A stretch of 64,000 bases of DNA from Diaphorobacter caeni (GCF_015354245.1 NZ_JADKYZ010000004.1:186001-250000), one strand, 5' to 3'. Positions 28,591-39,618 are shown, counted from the first letter of the stretch. The notes: generated from the sequence alone by a model not told the origin. Program-made: numbers and translations.

Positions 28591-28901
28591 GCTCGTAGTC
28601 TCCAGAATTGCAGGTTGTTGATTGGCTTCTGAACCAGCCGAAATGCGTGAACATGCATCCGACTGACTCATCGGACAGGTCGCGTTGCGCCTGCCGATGC
28701 CACTGCTTACTCAAGACCCGTGCCAGTTCGCTTGCCGCTCGCAAGCGCTTGATTTCATGAGGGTTTTCGGAGGGGCGAGCTCCGCCTTCCAAAGCGTGCG
28801 CCGTACGCTGGAACGCTCCATGCCACGACAACTGTCACGAAACGGAACACCCACCCTGGGACACTGCGCCACGCCCGGAACACACCGGAAAGCGCGGGCG
28901 G
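28591..28901. other. Promoter region of the aldehyde dehydrogenase and end of uvrA
   Basis: The 311 bp contain no gene. They hold a sigma-54-like element (28710-28725) and, further upstream for the minus strand, imperfect inverted repeats such as AGCGT-N7-ACGCT (28796-28812) that could serve an enhancer-binding activator. Confidence 0.5.
28710..28725 (-). promoter_or_regulatory. Candidate sigma-54 promoter of the aldehyde dehydrogenase
   Basis: On the minus strand TGGCACGGGTCTTGAG matches TGGCACG-N4-TTGCW at the -24 box perfectly but has GA where GC is expected at -12, a weakening change. It would give a leader of about 108 bases. AcoR/RpoN control of acetaldehyde dehydrogenase genes is known in related bacteria; that it applies here is inference. 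Confidence 0.4.
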
Positions 28902-31900
28902 TCAACCCTTCACGTATCGCTGCAGATAGCGCCCTGTATGGCTCGCCGGGTTCTGTGCCACTTCCTCCGGCGTGCCCGTGGCCACCACCATGCCGCCGCC
29001 CGCGCCGCCTTCGGGGCCCATGTCGATGATCCAGTCGGCCGTCTTGATGACGTCGAGATTGTGTTCGATGACGACGATGGTGTTGCCCGCGTCGCGCAGT
29101 TGCAGCAGCACCTTGAGCAGCAGGTCGATGTCGGCGAAGTGCAGGCCCGTCGTCGGCTCGTCGAGGATGTAGAGCGTGCGGCCGGTGTCGCGCTTGGACA
29201 ATTCCTGCGCCAGCTTCACGCGCTGCGCCTCGCCGCCCGAGAGCGTGGTCGCGCTCTGGCCGAGGCGGATGTAGGACAGCCCCACGTCGAGCAGCGTCTG
29301 CAGCTTGCGCGCGATGGTCGGCACGTCCTTGAAGAAGGCGTGCGCGTCCTCGACGGTGAGGTCGAGGATCTGCGCGATGTTCCTGCCCTTCCAGAGCACC
29401 TCGAGCGTCTCGCGGTTGTAGCGCTCGCCGTGGCAGACGTCGCAGGGCACGTAGACGTCGGGCAGAAAGTGCATCTCGACCTTGACCACGCCGTCGCCCT
29501 GACAGGCCTCGCAGCGGCCACCGGCCACGTTGAAGCTGAAGCGGCCCGGCCCGTAGCCACGCTCGCGCGCGGTGTTGGTCTCGGCCATGAGCTCGCGGAT
29601 CGGCGTGAACAGGCCGGTGTACGTCGCCGGATTGCTGCGCGGCGTGCGGCCGATGGGCGACTGGTCGACGTTGATGCACTTGTCGAAATAGTCGATGCCC
29701 TCGATCGATTCGTGCGGTGCGGGCTCGTCGTGCGCGCGGTAGAGCTGGCGAGCGACGGCGGCGTACAGCGTGTCGTTGACCAGCGTGCTCTTGCCCGAGC
29801 CCGAGACGCCGGTCACGCAGGTGAGCAGCCCCACGGGGAATTCCGCCGTCACGTTCTTCAGACTGTGACCCGTGGCGCCGTTCACACGCAGCGCCTGAAG
29901 ACGCCCCTGCGTGGCGCGGTGCACTTCCATGCGCTCGGCCTTGCGGCGGCTCGCGGGAGTTTCGGGAAAGCGCGATTTGCTGGCCTTCTCCGGCGCTGCG
30001 GGCAGGTCGGATTCGAGCACCGGCTGCCATGGCGTGCGGCGCTTGGGCACCGGAATGCTGAGCTTGCCCGAGAGATATTGGCCAGTGAGCGAGTTCGGCT
30101 CGGCGCAGAGTTCGTCATACGTGCCCTGCGCCATGACCCGGCCGCCGTGCACGCCCGCGCCCGGCCCCATGTCCACGCAGTGGTCGGCGGCGCGGATCAT
30201 GTCCTCGTCGTGCTCCACCACGATCACGCTGTTGCCGATGTCGCGCAGATGCTGGAGCGTGCCGATCAGCCGATCGTTGTCGCGCTGGTGCAGGCCGATG
30301 CTGGGCTCGTCGAGCACATACATCACGCCCGTGAGGCCCGAGCCGATCTGGCTGGCCAGGCGAATGCGCTGCGCCTCGCCGCCCGAGAGCGTTTCGGCGC
30401 TGCGGTCCAGGCTCAAATAATTCAGCCCCACGTCGTTCAGAAAAGTCAGGCGCGACGCGATCTCCCGCACGATCTTGTCGGCGATCTCGGCCTTGGCGCC
30501 GCCGAGTTTGAGGTGCTGGAACCAGGCCAGCGAATCCGACAGCGTGCGATGGCTGATCTGCTGGATGGCGAGCGCCTCGTCGCCCTCGCCCACCTTCACA
30601 TGGCGGGCCTCGCGGCGCAGGCGCGCGCCGTGGCAGTCGGGGCAGGACTGCGTGCTGCGGTAGCGGGCGAGGTCTTCACGCACCACGGACGAATCCGTCT
30701 CGCGATAACGCCGCGCCATGTTCGGCAGAATGCCTTCGAACGGATGGCTGCGCAGCACCGGCTTGCCCTTGTTCGGGCCGCTGTCGATCAGGTAGGAGAA
30801 CGCGATTTCCTCGGTGCCCGAGCCCTGCAGCAGCACGTCGCGCACGCGTTCGGGCAGCTCCTCGAACGGCGTCTCGACGTCGAAACCGTAGTGCTTGGCC
30901 AGGCTCTCGAGCATCGCGAAGTAGTAGCCGTTGCGGCGGTCCCAGCCCTTGATCGCGCCGCTCGCCAGGCTCAGCGTGGGAAAGGCCACCACGCGCGCCA
31001 CGTCGAACACTTCCTGCTGGCCGATGCCGTCGCACGACGGGCAGGCGCCGGTGGGCGAATTGAACGAGAAGAGGCGCGGCTCCAGCTCGGGCAGCGAGTA
31101 GCCGCAGACCGGGCAGGCGAACTTGCTGGAGAAGAGGTGCTCCTTACCGGAATCCATCTCCAACACCAGCACGCGGCCATTGCCTTCGGCGCCGCCCACG
31201 CGCAGCACCGCCTCGATGCTTTCGGCGAGGCGCTGCTTGGCGTCCTCGCGCACCCGCAGGCGGTCAATCACCACGTCGATGTCGTGCTTCTCGGTTTTCT
31301 TCAGTGGCGGCAGGTTCTCGAATTCGTAGACCGTGCCGTCCACGCGAAAGCGCACATAGCCGAGCGCCTGCATCTGCGTGAACAGCTCGTTGAACTCGCC
31401 CTTCTTCTGCCGCGCCACCGGGGCGAGCAGCATGATGCGCGATTCGCCGGGCAGCGCGAGCACCGCGTCCACCATCTGGCTCACGGTCTGCGAGGACAGC
31501 GGCAGCCCGTGGTCCGGGCAGAACGGCGTGCCCGCGCGGGCGTAGAGCAGGCGCAGGTAGTCATAGATCTCGGTGACGGTGCCGACCGTGGAGCGCGGGT
31601 TGTGGCTGGTCGCCTTCTGCTCGATGCTGATGGCGGGCGAGAGGCCCTCGATCAGGTCGACATCGGGCTTGTCGAGCCGGCCGAGAAACTGCCGCGCGTA
31701 GGTCGACAGACTTTCCACATAGCGCCGCTGCCCCTCGGCATAGAGCGTGTCGAAGGCCAGGCTCGACTTGCCCGAGCCCGACAGCCCGGTGATCACCACG
31801 AGCTGGTCACGCGGAATGTCCAGATCGATGTTCTTGAGATTGTGCGTGCGCGCGCCGCGGATGCTGATGCGCCGCTCGCGCAGCGACTGCGCCAGATAGC

Positions 31901-32045
31901 GCCCATTGCCGAGTTCGCGGGATTCGCGGGGTTCACTGGGCTCGCGGGGTTCTTCAGAATGCATCGGCGGGGACTGGTCGGGCTGGTCTTGCTTGGAGGG
32001 CATGGAATCTCGAATCTCATACTTCGCAGGCGAACCGGACATCAT
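28902..32045 (-). CDS. uvrA: Excinuclease ABC subunit A
   Basis: UvrA recognises bulky DNA lesions and loads UvrB in nucleotide excision repair. The protein has two ABC ATPase modules: the first Walker A is [20 protein letters not shown] and the second [17 protein letters not shown]. It also has CxxC zinc fingers ([20 protein letters not shown] and [12 protein letters not shown]) and two ABC signatures (LSGGEAQRI and [15 protein letters not shown]). The start is uncertain: ATG 32045 follows a GGGGTGGTG stretch, while ATG 32003 and 31964 would drop a low-complexity Glu/Pro/Arg leader unlike other UvrA proteins. It is divergent from a marR gene. Confidence 0.97.
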   Translation of the reverse strand: MMSGSPAKYEIRDSMPSKQDQPDQSPPMHSEEPREPSEPRESRELGNGRYLAQSLRERRISIRGARTHNLKNIDLDIPRDQLVVITGLSGSGKSSLAFDTLYAEGQRRYVESLSTYARQFLGRLDKPDVDLIEGLSPAISIEQKATSHNPRSTVGTVTEIYDYLRLLYARAGTPFCPDHGLPLSSQTVSQMVDAVLALPGESRIMLLAPVARQKKGEFNELFTQMQALGYVRFRVDGTVYEFENLPPLKKTEKHDIDVVIDRLRVREDAKQRLAESIEAVLRVGGAEGNGRVLVLEMDSGKEHLFSSKFACPVCGYSLPELEPRLFSFNSPTGACPSCDGIGQQEVFDVARVVAFPTLSLASGAIKGWDRRNGYYFAMLESLAKHYGFDVETPFEELPERVRDVLLQGSGTEEIAFSYLIDSGPNKGKPVLRSHPFEGILPNMARRYRETDSSVVREDLARYRSTQSCPDCHGARLRREARHVKVGEGDEALAIQQISHRTLSDSLAWFQHLKLGGAKAEIADKIVREIASRLTFLNDVGLNYLSLDRSAETLSGGEAQRIRLASQIGSGLTGVMYVLDEPSIGLHQRDNDRLIGTLQHLRDIGNSVIVVEHDEDMIRAADHCVDMGPGAGVHGGRVMAQGTYDELCAEPNSLTGQYLSGKLSIPVPKRRTPWQPVLESDLPAAPEKASKSRFPETPASRRKAERMEVHRATQGRLQALRVNGATGHSLKNVTAEFPVGLLTCVTGVSGSGKSTLVNDTLYAAVARQLYRAHDEPAPHESIEGIDYFDKCINVDQSPIGRTPRSNPATYTGLFTPIRELMAETNTARERGYGPGRFSFNVAGGRCEACQGDGVVKVEMHFLPDVYVPCDVCHGERYNRETLEVLWKGRNIAQILDLTVEDAHAFFKDVPTIARKLQTLLDVGLSYIRLGQSATTLSGGEAQRVKLAQELSKRDTGRTLYILDEPTTGLHFADIDLLLKVLLQLRDAGNTIVVIEHNLDVIKTADWIIDMGPEGGAGGGMVVATGTPEEVAQNPASHTGRYLQRYVKG

Positions 32046-32135
32046 AGGTCACCACCCCATCGACTGCACAGCCCCGCACGATTCAAGACTATTGCGCGCA
32101 GCCCTTCCTCTGAAAAGGACTCGTGCAAGCGGTAT

Positions 32136-32171
32136 TTGATTACGAACGATATAATTTCATTTGTAATTGAA
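32136..32171 (+). promoter_or_regulatory. marR promoter and operator-like inverted repeat
   Basis: A perfect TATAAT (32150-32155) lies 36 bases before the marR start, inside an AT-rich block in otherwise GC-rich DNA. It is flanked by TTGATTAC (32136-32143) and GTAATTGAA (32163-32171), an imperfect inverted repeat of the size MarR dimers bind. This suggests autorepression of the marR-MFS unit. Confidence 0.5.
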
Positions 32172-32190
32172 TTTTCAAAACACCTCCACC

Positions 32191-32697
32191 ATGAGCCTTG
32201 ATTCCCGCCTCGAACGCATTCTGGCCGGCAAGCCCAAGCCGCTGCTGGATGCCGTGACCGCCTCCCGGCTGCTGCTGCAGACGGCCGTGCTTCTGGAGCA
32301 GCGCGTGAACGAGGCGCTGGCGCCACACGCGCTGCACATGAAGGAGTACCTTGCGCTCCATCTGCTGGCCGACAGCGTGCACGAGCCACTGCGGCCGTCG
32401 GCGCTCAGCGTGTCGCTCAGCGCCACCCGCACGCAGGTCACCCGGCTGCTCGACGGGCTGGAGCGGCGCGGGCTGGTCGTGCGCACGGCCGACGCACAGG
32501 ATCGCCGCAGCCTGCAATTGCAGCTGACGGAGCCAGGCTCGGCACTGCTCGCGCGCACCATGCCGGTGGTGCAGTCGGTGTATCAACAGACCTGGTCATC
32601 CATTGGCGACAGCGCCACGCACGCCATGCAGCAACAGTTGCGTCAGGTACTTGACCGGCTGCAGAACATGGACGCCGGGGCCATCGACACGGAGTAG
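32191..32697 (+). CDS. MarR family transcriptional regulator
   Basis: The 168-residue protein has a MarR winged helix: LRPSALSVSLSATRTQVTRL as the recognition region and the wing RRGLVVRTADAQDRRSLQLQ with the conserved DxR. It most likely represses the MFS pump gene that follows 6 bases after its stop and responds to a phenolic or drug-like ligand, as in EmrR/MprA systems. ATG 32191 (MSLDSRLE) was chosen over a start 24 bases upstream. Confidence 0.9.
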   Translation: MSLDSRLERILAGKPKPLLDAVTASRLLLQTAVLLEQRVNEALAPHALHMKEYLALHLLADSVHEPLRPSALSVSLSATRTQVTRLLDGLERRGLVVRTADAQDRRSLQLQLTEPGSALLARTMPVVQSVYQQTWSSIGDSATHAMQQQLRQVLDRLQNMDAGAIDTE

Positions 32698-32703
32698 CGC
32701 ACC

Positions 32704-34248
32704 ATGCAGGCCGCACGCTGGCAGCATTTTCTGCACCGTGAAAAGCAGCTTCTGCTCATGTGGCTGCTGGGCGCGCTCGCGGGCATGGAGTTTCTTGAAA
32801 ACGGCATGTTCGTCTTCGCCTCGTCCCACATTCTGGGCGGCATCGGCGTGGCGCCGCGCGAGTTCGCACAGGTGCAGGCGGCCTACGCCATCGGCAGCAT
32901 GCTCATGATCGCCATGCAGCAATGGCTCTCGCGGCATTTCGGCTACCGCCACTATCTGCTCGCGGCGCTGCTGCTCTATGCGCTCGGCGATCTAGCGTCG
33001 GCCAGCGCGGGCAATCTGGCGGAGCTCACGACCGCGCGGCTGGTGCAGGGCCTGGGCGGCGGCGCGTTCTTCATCAGCACGCGGGTGCTGATTCCGATGC
33101 TGTTCTCGCCCGCGCTGCGGCCCAAGGCCACTCGGGTCTACATGCTCAGCATCTTCGGCGTGGGCGCGGTCGGGCCAGTGCTGTCGGCCTGGCTCGTGGA
33201 GAACTGGGGCTGGCGCTGGATATTCTGGGCCGTGCTGCCGCTGGCGGCGGTGATCGCGGCGGGCGTGCGCGGGCTGCTGCCCCGGCACCTCGGCCGCAGC
33301 AGCACGCCGGTGAAGTTCTCGGTCGCGCCGGTGCTGCTCTTCGTGCTGGCGATCGGCTGCGTGCAATGGAGCTTTTCCGAAGCCCGGTATGAGCTGTTCG
33401 ACAGCCCCGGGCGACTCGCCCTGGTGATCCTCACGGGCGTGCTGCTGCTCGGCCTTTTCGGCATCCATCAGTGGAAGCATGACGAGCCGCTGCTGCACCT
33501 GCGCGACCTCACCCACCCCGGCTTTCTCGTGGGCATCGCGCTGTATGCGCTCTACTATTTCATCGTCAATTTCAGCAACTACCTGTTCCCGCAGTTCGCC
33601 GAGCAGGGCCTGCACATTCCGCTGATCACCACCGGCTGGCTCAACAGCTTCTCGGCGCTCATCAGCCTGATGGTCGCGATCCTCTACATCAAGTACGCGG
33701 CCAAGGTCACCAACAAGCGGGCGCTGATGATGGCCGGCTGCGTCGCCATGGCGGGCGCCGCGTTCTGGCTCAGCAGCGTGCCGCCTGACGCCCCCATCAG
33801 CGCGCTCTGCGGCGCGCTCGTCATCAAGGGCTTCTTCGGCGTGCTGATGGTGCTGCCCGTGGCCGCGCTCACCTTCCGCGCGCTGGAGGCCAGGCATTTC
33901 GCCAAGGGCTACCAGAGCAAGAACATCATGCGCCAGATGATGGCCTCGTTCGCCTCGGCCGTCGCCGCCGTCGCGCTGCAGGACAGCCGCTTCATCCAGC
34001 ACGGCCACCTGATTGAGCGCGTCACGCCGTCCAACCCCGCCGCCGTGTCATGGCTGGACGGCACGCAGGCGCATTTCGAGCAACTCGGCTATTCGGTCGC
34101 GGAGGCCCACACCGCAGCGCTCGTCCAGCTGAATGCCATCGTCGAGCAGCAGGCGCTGCTTCTGGCCTGCCAGAGCCTCTACCAGTGGCTCGCCGCCGTG
34201 GCCGCAGTCGCCGCGGTGGTGGTGATGGCGCAGCGCCATCTGCGCTGA
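32704..34248 (+). CDS. MFS transporter, DHA2-like multidrug efflux
   Basis: The 514-residue inner membrane protein has about 14 membrane segments, the number of the DHA2 (EmrB/QacA) group. Notable stretches are LVQGLGGGAFFISTRVLIP (an antiporter motif C-like helix region) and a long C-terminal tail. Coupling to the MarR gene upstream points to drug or aromatic compound export. No membrane fusion partner (EmrA-like) is next to it. The closest relatives may be annotated only as MFS. Confidence 0.85.
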   Translation: MQAARWQHFLHREKQLLLMWLLGALAGMEFLENGMFVFASSHILGGIGVAPREFAQVQAAYAIGSMLMIAMQQWLSRHFGYRHYLLAALLLYALGDLASASAGNLAELTTARLVQGLGGGAFFISTRVLIPMLFSPALRPKATRVYMLSIFGVGAVGPVLSAWLVENWGWRWIFWAVLPLAAVIAAGVRGLLPRHLGRSSTPVKFSVAPVLLFVLAIGCVQWSFSEARYELFDSPGRLALVILTGVLLLGLFGIHQWKHDEPLLHLRDLTHPGFLVGIALYALYYFIVNFSNYLFPQFAEQGLHIPLITTGWLNSFSALISLMVAILYIKYAAKVTNKRALMMAGCVAMAGAAFWLSSVPPDAPISALCGALVIKGFFGVLMVLPVAALTFRALEARHFAKGYQSKNIMRQMMASFASAVAAVALQDSRFIQHGHLIERVTPSNPAAVSWLDGTQAHFEQLGYSVAEAHTAALVQLNAIVEQQALLLACQSLYQWLAAVAAVAAVVVMAQRHLR

Positions 34249-34362
34249 AATCCTGCATCAAAGGAGACAGGACGTGGGCATGGCAAAATCTGCCACGTCA
34301 TTCCATCCCAACTCAACCAGCGACGGGGACCGCCCCGCACACCCCACTCTCTTTGCCCGCCC

Positions 34363-35631
34363 GTGTCGGATCACTCTTCGCCTTCCCCCCAAAGCTCCAC
34401 CAAGATGACGCCGCTGGAGCGCCGCTCCAGCATCAGCCTCGCGCTGATCTTTGCGCTGCGCATGCTCGGGCTGTTCCTGGTGCTGCCGGTGTTTGCGCTC
34501 GAGGCGCGCAAGTACCCCGGTGGCGATGATCCCGCGCTGGTCGGGCTGGCCATGGGCATCTACGGGCTCACGCAGGCCTTTCTGCAGCTGCCGCTGGGCA
34601 TGGCGTCCGACCGCTTCGGGCGCAAGCGCGTGATCGTTTTCGGACTGCTTGTTTTTGCAGCGGGCAGCCTGCTCGCCGCTCTGGCGGACTCGCTCACCGG
34701 CCTGCTGATCGGCCGTGCGCTGCAGGGCGCGGGTGCGGTGTCCGCCGCAGTCACCGCGCTGCTCGCGGACCAGACGCGCGACGGCGTGCGCACCAAGGCC
34801 ATGGCGATGGTGGGCGGCAGCATCGGCCTGATGTTCGCCGTGGCGCTGGTGGCGGCGCCCGCGCTCACCTCGCTGGTGGGACTTTCCGGCCTGTTCGGCC
34901 TGACCTGCGCGCTCGCGCTGGCCGGCATCGCCGTGGTGATCTGGGTGGTGCCGCCCGAACCCGCCAAACATGCCAACGAGCCGCGTGGCCGCGCCGTCGA
35001 CGCGTGGAAGCACCCCGACCTGCTGCGCCTGAATCTCGGCGTCTTCGTGCTGCATACCGTGCAGATGTCCATGTGGGTGGCCGTGCCCATGCTCATCGTG
35101 CAGGCCGGCCTGCCCAAGAGCGAACACTGGCACATCTACCTCCCCGCCGTCGTGCTGTCGTTCGTCGCCATGGGCGCGTTGTTCTCCATGGAGCGCAAGG
35201 GCCGCCTGCGCGCTGCGCTGCTGGGGGCGATCGGGCTGATTCTGGTGGTGCAGATCGCGCTCGGCGTGCTGTTCGCCAGCGGCAGCACGCCCTCACTGAT
35301 GGTGATGGCCGTGGTGCTGTTCGTGTTCTTCTGCGGCTTCAACGCCCTTGAGGCGACGCAGCCCAGCCTGGTCTCCCGCATGGCTCCGGCCCATCTGCGC
35401 GGCGCGGCGCTTGGCAGCTACAACACGCTGCAGTCGCTGGGCCTGTTCGCGGGCGGTGCGCTTGGCGGGCTGCTGATCAAGTCGCTGGGCGCCCCCGGCC
35501 TCTTTGGCGTGACGGCGGCCATGTGCGCGACCTGGCTGCTGGTGACTTGGCCGCTGCGCCCCATCGGCCGCGCCGAGGCCGCCAAAGCCACCAGCGAGAG
35601 CGCCGCGAAGAATATTCCTGCCGCGCACTGA
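34363..35631 (+). CDS. MFS transporter, YajR/DHA1-like
   Basis: The 422-residue protein has 12 membrane segments, motif [21 protein letters not shown] after helix 2, and [20 protein letters not shown] in helix 4. The frame starts with GTG 34363 (MSDHSSP); ATG 34405 (MTPLERR) is an alternative close to the first helix, and neither has a clear ribosome site. An MFS gene between uvrA and ssb is a common arrangement in Burkholderiales. The substrate is unknown. Confidence 0.87.
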   Translation: MSDHSSPSPQSSTKMTPLERRSSISLALIFALRMLGLFLVLPVFALEARKYPGGDDPALVGLAMGIYGLTQAFLQLPLGMASDRFGRKRVIVFGLLVFAAGSLLAALADSLTGLLIGRALQGAGAVSAAVTALLADQTRDGVRTKAMAMVGGSIGLMFAVALVAAPALTSLVGLSGLFGLTCALALAGIAVVIWVVPPEPAKHANEPRGRAVDAWKHPDLLRLNLGVFVLHTVQMSMWVAVPMLIVQAGLPKSEHWHIYLPAVVLSFVAMGALFSMERKGRLRAALLGAIGLILVVQIALGVLFASGSTPSLMVMAVVLFVFFCGFNALEATQPSLVSRMAPAHLRGAALGSYNTLQSLGLFAGGALGGLLIKSLGAPGLFGVTAAMCATWLLVTWPLRPIGRAEAAKATSESAAKNIPAAH

Positions 35632-35749
35632 GGGCCGCAAAAAAAGCGGTCCCCGTCCGCTCCCGGCTTGGTGCACAATCCCCCGTTCAGGCGCGCTACT
35701 CAAACTCCATTTGGCGCGCAGATTCAACATTTTTGAAGGTATCTGCAGC

Positions 35750-36331
35750 ATGGCATCCGTCAACAAAGTCATCATCGTCGGCAATCTGGGACGTGATCCC
35801 GAAATGCGCACCTTCCCGAGCGGCGATCAGGTCGCCAACGTCACCATCGCCACCACCGACCGCTGGCGCGACAAGAACACCGGCGAAAACCGCGAAGCCA
35901 CCGAATGGCACCGCGTCGTCTTCAACGGTCGCCTGGCCGAAATCGCCGGCCAATACCTGCGCAAGGGCTCGCAGGTCTACGTGGAAGGCAGCCTGCGCAC
36001 CCGCAAGTGGACCGACCCCCAGAGCGGCCAGGAACGCTACGCCACCGAAATCCGCGCTGACCAGATGCAGATGCTGGGCAGCCGTCAGGGCATGGGCGGC
36101 GGCAACGGCGGTGGCGGTCAGGGCGGATATGACGACAGCGGCTACGGCGGTGGCAACGACGGCGGCTACGACGCAGCCCCCTCGCCAGCCCCACAGCGCC
36201 GCGCGGCCCCCGCCCCGATGGCGGCTCGTCCCGCTCCGGCACCCGCTCCACGTCCAGCCCCCGCACCGGTGCAGCAGGCCCCGCGCGCGAATTCCGGCTT
36301 CGACGACATGGACGACGACATTCCATTCTAA
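35750..36331 (+). CDS. ssb: Single-stranded DNA-binding protein
   Basis: The 193-residue protein has an OB fold at 1-110 ([20 protein letters not shown], then [20 protein letters not shown] and [11 protein letters not shown]). A disordered Gly-rich then Ala/Pro-rich linker follows, ending in the acidic tip DDMDDDIPF, which recruits repair and replication partners. ATG 35750 is the conserved start. SSB coats single-stranded DNA in replication, recombination and repair. Confidence 0.97.
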   Translation: MASVNKVIIVGNLGRDPEMRTFPSGDQVANVTIATTDRWRDKNTGENREATEWHRVVFNGRLAEIAGQYLRKGSQVYVEGSLRTRKWTDPQSGQERYATEIRADQMQMLGSRQGMGGGNGGGGQGGYDDSGYGGGNDGGYDAAPSPAPQRRAAPAPMAARPAPAPAPRPAPAPVQQAPRANSGFDDMDDDIPF

Positions 36332-36345
36332 AAAGCCGCGTTCAA

Positions 36346-36431
36346 GGGACCTTCGGGTCCTGGTTTTGGTCCCCATCCAGAGCATCCAGACAACCCGTGA
36401 CGCCGAAAGGCCCACGGGTTTGTTGTCTTTT
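36346..36431 (+). terminator. Hairpins downstream of ssb
   Basis: Two stems follow ssb: GGACC-TTC-GGGTCC at 36347-36360, then AACCCGTG (36392-36399) with CACGGGTT (36413-36420) followed by TGTTGTCTTTT. The second is the better rho-independent candidate. Confidence 0.6.
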
Positions 36432-36604
36432 GCAGCCTGAAATTGTGAACATGCATTAACACAATCGACCGCTCACAGCGGACCATTCGGATACATGTTC
36501 TCCCTTGGCTTGGCAAGCATATATAAACATTTGTATCCTCTGTCATGGTGGCGTTACGACAAGGATGCCCCGCAGTCTTGCATGCTGGGGTTTTGGGAGT
36601 CACG

Positions 36605-38749
36605 ATGGTCAGGCAGGTCAACAAACCGGGAATCGGAGCCGAAGGCTTCATCATTGCGCCGACGCCATTGAGCCCGGTCCGGCCCGACGGGCAGCCGCTC
36701 GCCTCCCGCGCTCACCACCTCGTCTCCGGCATGCTCCAGACGCTGGACCTGTTGCCCCAGCCCACCTGGGTCCACGTTCACGCCACCGGCGAGAGCCACT
36801 ACAACCTCGCCTGGCAGCAGTTCACCGGCCAGAGCGCGCGCCAGTTGCTGGCGCACGACTGGCTGAGCTGTCTGCATCCCGAAGACCAGCACCAGGCCCG
36901 GCTGCTGTGGCAGCAGTTCCTCGAGCGCGGCGACGCCTTCACTCACGACTACCGGCTGCAGCACCATGACGACATGTACCGCTGGTGCCATATCCAGTCG
37001 GCCAGCCCCGAGGCGGACGACCTTGGCGTCTCGCTCATCACCTGCAGCGACGTGCACGAACACATGATCGCGCGCCAACTGCTCAGCGAAAACGTGCGCA
37101 TGCGCAACAAGATGCTGGACGTGAGCGTGGACTGCATCAAGATCATCCGCCCCGACGGCGCGCTCACCCACATGAACAAATCCGGCTGCGACGCGCTCGG
37201 CGTGGCGGCCGACTCCGGCTTCGGCATGGAATGGCTGAACCTGCTGCCCGGCGACATCCGTGTGCGCGGCAAACGGGCGCTGCGCGTGGCGCGCACCGGC
37301 AAGAACGTCCGCTTCGCCGGCATGAGCGTGATCCCCGGCCAGAAACCGCAGCACTGGGACAACATCCTCACCCCGATGCAAGCGGCCGACGGAAGCACCT
37401 CGGGCATTCTCTGCGTCTCGCGCGACGTCACGCTGCAGAAGGAGGCCGAGCGACGCCTGCGCATCGCCAGCGACACCGACGACCTCACCGGCCTGCCCAA
37501 CCGCCGCGCCTTCAAGAACAAGGTGCGCAACCTCATCCAGCATTGCCGCGAAGAGAAGCAGTCCTTCGGCCTGCTGCTCATCGATCTGGACCACTTCAAG
37601 CAGGTCAACGACACCCTCGGTCACACGGCGGGCGACCACCTGCTGCGCGTGCTCGCCAAGCGCCTGACCGCGCATTTGCCACCCAGGGCGCTGCTCGCGC
37701 GGCTCGGGGGTGACGAGTTCGCCATCGTCGTCAACGACGTCACCGACGAGACCGAACTGCTGCGCGTGGCCGAACAGGTGCGCGTGCAGATCAACGAACC
37801 CATCCACTACGCGAGCAAGGTGATCAACGGCGGCATGAGCATCGGCTGTGCGCTGTTCCCGCGCGACGCCAAGGACACGGCTGGTCTGCTCAAGTGCGCC
37901 GACACCGCGCTCAACGACATCAAGGCCGCAGGCCGTGGCGGCGTGCGCATGTTCAGCAGCGACATGCACGACGCCGCCGAATACGCCGCCCTGCAGGTTG
38001 CGCAGGCGCACCTGATCGTGCGCGACGACCTCATCGTCCCGCACTACCAACCCAAGGTGAACCTGCACACCGGCGAGGCCGTCGGCTTCGAGGCCCTGCT
38101 GCGCTGGAGAGATCCGGTGCACGGCCTGCAGAGCCCCACGACCGTGCTCGAAGCCTTCAAGGACTACGAGCTCGCCACCCGCATCGGCAACGCCATGCAG
38201 ACCAAGGTGCTCTCGGACATGGCCCGATGGATCGACGAGGGTCTCACGCTGCTGCCGGTGTCGATCAACGTCGCGCCGGTCGAGTTCCTGCGCGACGACT
38301 TTGCCGAGCGCTTTCTCAAGCGCCTCGCGCTGCACCGCATTCCGCACCACCTCATCGAGCTGGAGATCACCGAATACGTGCTCGGCGAACGCGGCTCCGA
38401 ATACGTCGCCCGCGCGCTGCGCCTGCTGAAGGAAGCCGGCATCCGGATCGCGCTCGACGACTTCGGCACCGGCCATTCGTCGTTCACCGACCTGCGCGAC
38501 TACCCCGTCGACTGCATCAAGATCGACCGTGATTTCGTGCAACGCACGCCCAAGGACAAATCCATCCGCGCCATCGTCAAGGCCATGTGCCAACTCGCCG
38601 CCGACCTGTCACTGGACATCGTCGCCGAAGGCATCGAATCGCAGGAGCAAAGCCTCGTGCTGCAGACGGCAGGCTGCTGGATCGGGCAGGGATACCTCTA
38701 CGCCAAGGCGCTGCCAGCGGATCAGGCGGGCGAGATGTTGCGCAAGTAA
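36605..38749 (+). CDS. PAS-GGDEF-EAL cyclic-di-GMP signalling protein
   Basis: The 714-residue protein has two N-terminal PAS-like sensor regions (about residues 50-155 and 165-285, the second ending in a PAC-type RDVTLQKEAERRLR). Next is a GGDEF domain (about 290-445, with DLTGLPNRRAF and intact LGGDEF), then an EAL domain (about 465-710, with GFEALLRW, LEITEYVL and LDDFGTGHSSFTDL). Both catalytic signatures look intact, so it could make or break c-di-GMP. There is no membrane segment, so the sensor is cytosolic. ATG 36605 follows GGGAG; an upstream in-frame ATG at 36545 has no ribosome site. Confidence 0.93.
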   Translation: MVRQVNKPGIGAEGFIIAPTPLSPVRPDGQPLASRAHHLVSGMLQTLDLLPQPTWVHVHATGESHYNLAWQQFTGQSARQLLAHDWLSCLHPEDQHQARLLWQQFLERGDAFTHDYRLQHHDDMYRWCHIQSASPEADDLGVSLITCSDVHEHMIARQLLSENVRMRNKMLDVSVDCIKIIRPDGALTHMNKSGCDALGVAADSGFGMEWLNLLPGDIRVRGKRALRVARTGKNVRFAGMSVIPGQKPQHWDNILTPMQAADGSTSGILCVSRDVTLQKEAERRLRIASDTDDLTGLPNRRAFKNKVRNLIQHCREEKQSFGLLLIDLDHFKQVNDTLGHTAGDHLLRVLAKRLTAHLPPRALLARLGGDEFAIVVNDVTDETELLRVAEQVRVQINEPIHYASKVINGGMSIGCALFPRDAKDTAGLLKCADTALNDIKAAGRGGVRMFSSDMHDAAEYAALQVAQAHLIVRDDLIVPHYQPKVNLHTGEAVGFEALLRWRDPVHGLQSPTTVLEAFKDYELATRIGNAMQTKVLSDMARWIDEGLTLLPVSINVAPVEFLRDDFAERFLKRLALHRIPHHLIELEITEYVLGERGSEYVARALRLLKEAGIRIALDDFGTGHSSFTDLRDYPVDCIKIDRDFVQRTPKDKSIRAIVKAMCQLAADLSLDIVAEGIESQEQSLVLQTAGCWIGQGYLYAKALPADQAGEMLRK

Positions 38750-38780
38750 TCCCTCATGGCATCCGGGGTTGGCGCATTGA

Positions 38781-39596
38781 TCAGGCTGCGCTCAGTTCGC
38801 GAAAGTTCATCCAGTGCGAAGTAGCCAACCAGCCGCAATCCACCGGGAGAGAAACGCCGGTGATGGCGCTTGCATCGTCACCGATGAGAAAGCTGACTGT
38901 CGACGCGATCTCGGATGTCTCCACCAGACGGCCCATGGCCGTGTGATCTTCGATGGTTCCTGCATCGCGTTTTCCTGACTCCAGCTTGCCTCGGAAAATA
39001 GGCGTCAGCGTGAATCCAGGGGCCACCGAGTTGACGCGCACCCCCCTGGGGCCAAACTCGCCCGCAGCCAACGCCGTAAGCGCTCCCAGTGCCACCTTCG
39101 ATGGTGCGTAGGAATGCAGTGGCAATGGGCGCAGTTCGTTGATGGAAGTGATGTTCACGATGGATCCGCCACCACCCGCGATCATGGACGTCACCAACGC
39201 CTTGATGCAGTTTTCCGCACCGAAGTAGTTCACATCCCAGATGCGGCGCGCCACTTCCTGATCCATTTCCAGCAACGGTTTCACGTCCTGCAGCACACCT
39301 GCAATGTTTACGAGACCCGCCACTCCACCCTCACGTGCGTTCAGCATTGCCGCCAAGTGTTCGATCTGCTCCTTGTCAGACACATTGAGCGATGCGAAGA
39401 CCATGCGCTCGTCCTGCGTCAGTGACGCCTCCAATGCCTCCACGCTCATGTCGGTGGCAATGACCGTCCAGCCATCCGCATGCAAACGCTTTGCCACGGC
39501 TGCGCCAATACCGCCTCCCGCCCCCGTCACCACAACGCACGCACCACCACGCTTGCGTCGTTCCTGTCCTTGGCCAGTCTTGTCTCCTGAATTCAT
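38781..39596 (-). CDS. SDR family NAD(P)-dependent oxidoreductase
   Basis: The 271-residue enzyme has the classical SDR cofactor site TGAGGGIGAAVAKRL, the NIAGV motif, and catalytic Ser (IVNITSINEL) with Tyr-Lys in HSYAPSKVALGAL. It is a short-chain dehydrogenase or reductase of unknown substrate. It lies on the minus strand downstream of, and in the same direction as, the TetR gene. The site at 39619-39644 resembling the tetR/aldolase operator sits directly in front of it, so it likely belongs to the same regulon as the class II aldolase and MFS genes. Confidence 0.9.
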   Translation of the reverse strand: MNSGDKTGQGQERRKRGGACVVVTGAGGGIGAAVAKRLHADGWTVIATDMSVEALEASLTQDERMVFASLNVSDKEQIEHLAAMLNAREGGVAGLVNIAGVLQDVKPLLEMDQEVARRIWDVNYFGAENCIKALVTSMIAGGGGSIVNITSINELRPLPLHSYAPSKVALGALTALAAGEFGPRGVRVNSVAPGFTLTPIFRGKLESGKRDAGTIEDHTAMGRLVETSEIASTVSFLIGDDASAITGVSLPVDCGWLATSHWMNFRELSAA

Positions 39597-39618
39597 ATGG
39601 CGTCCATTCGAATTAATT

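Noticed and set aside
28938-32201. An open frame of about 1087 codons antisense to uvrA
   Set aside because: It is a by-product of high GC and strong codon bias in uvrA. The translation is low in hydrophobic order, rich in Ala/Arg/His and shows no known motif, while uvrA on the other strand is certain.
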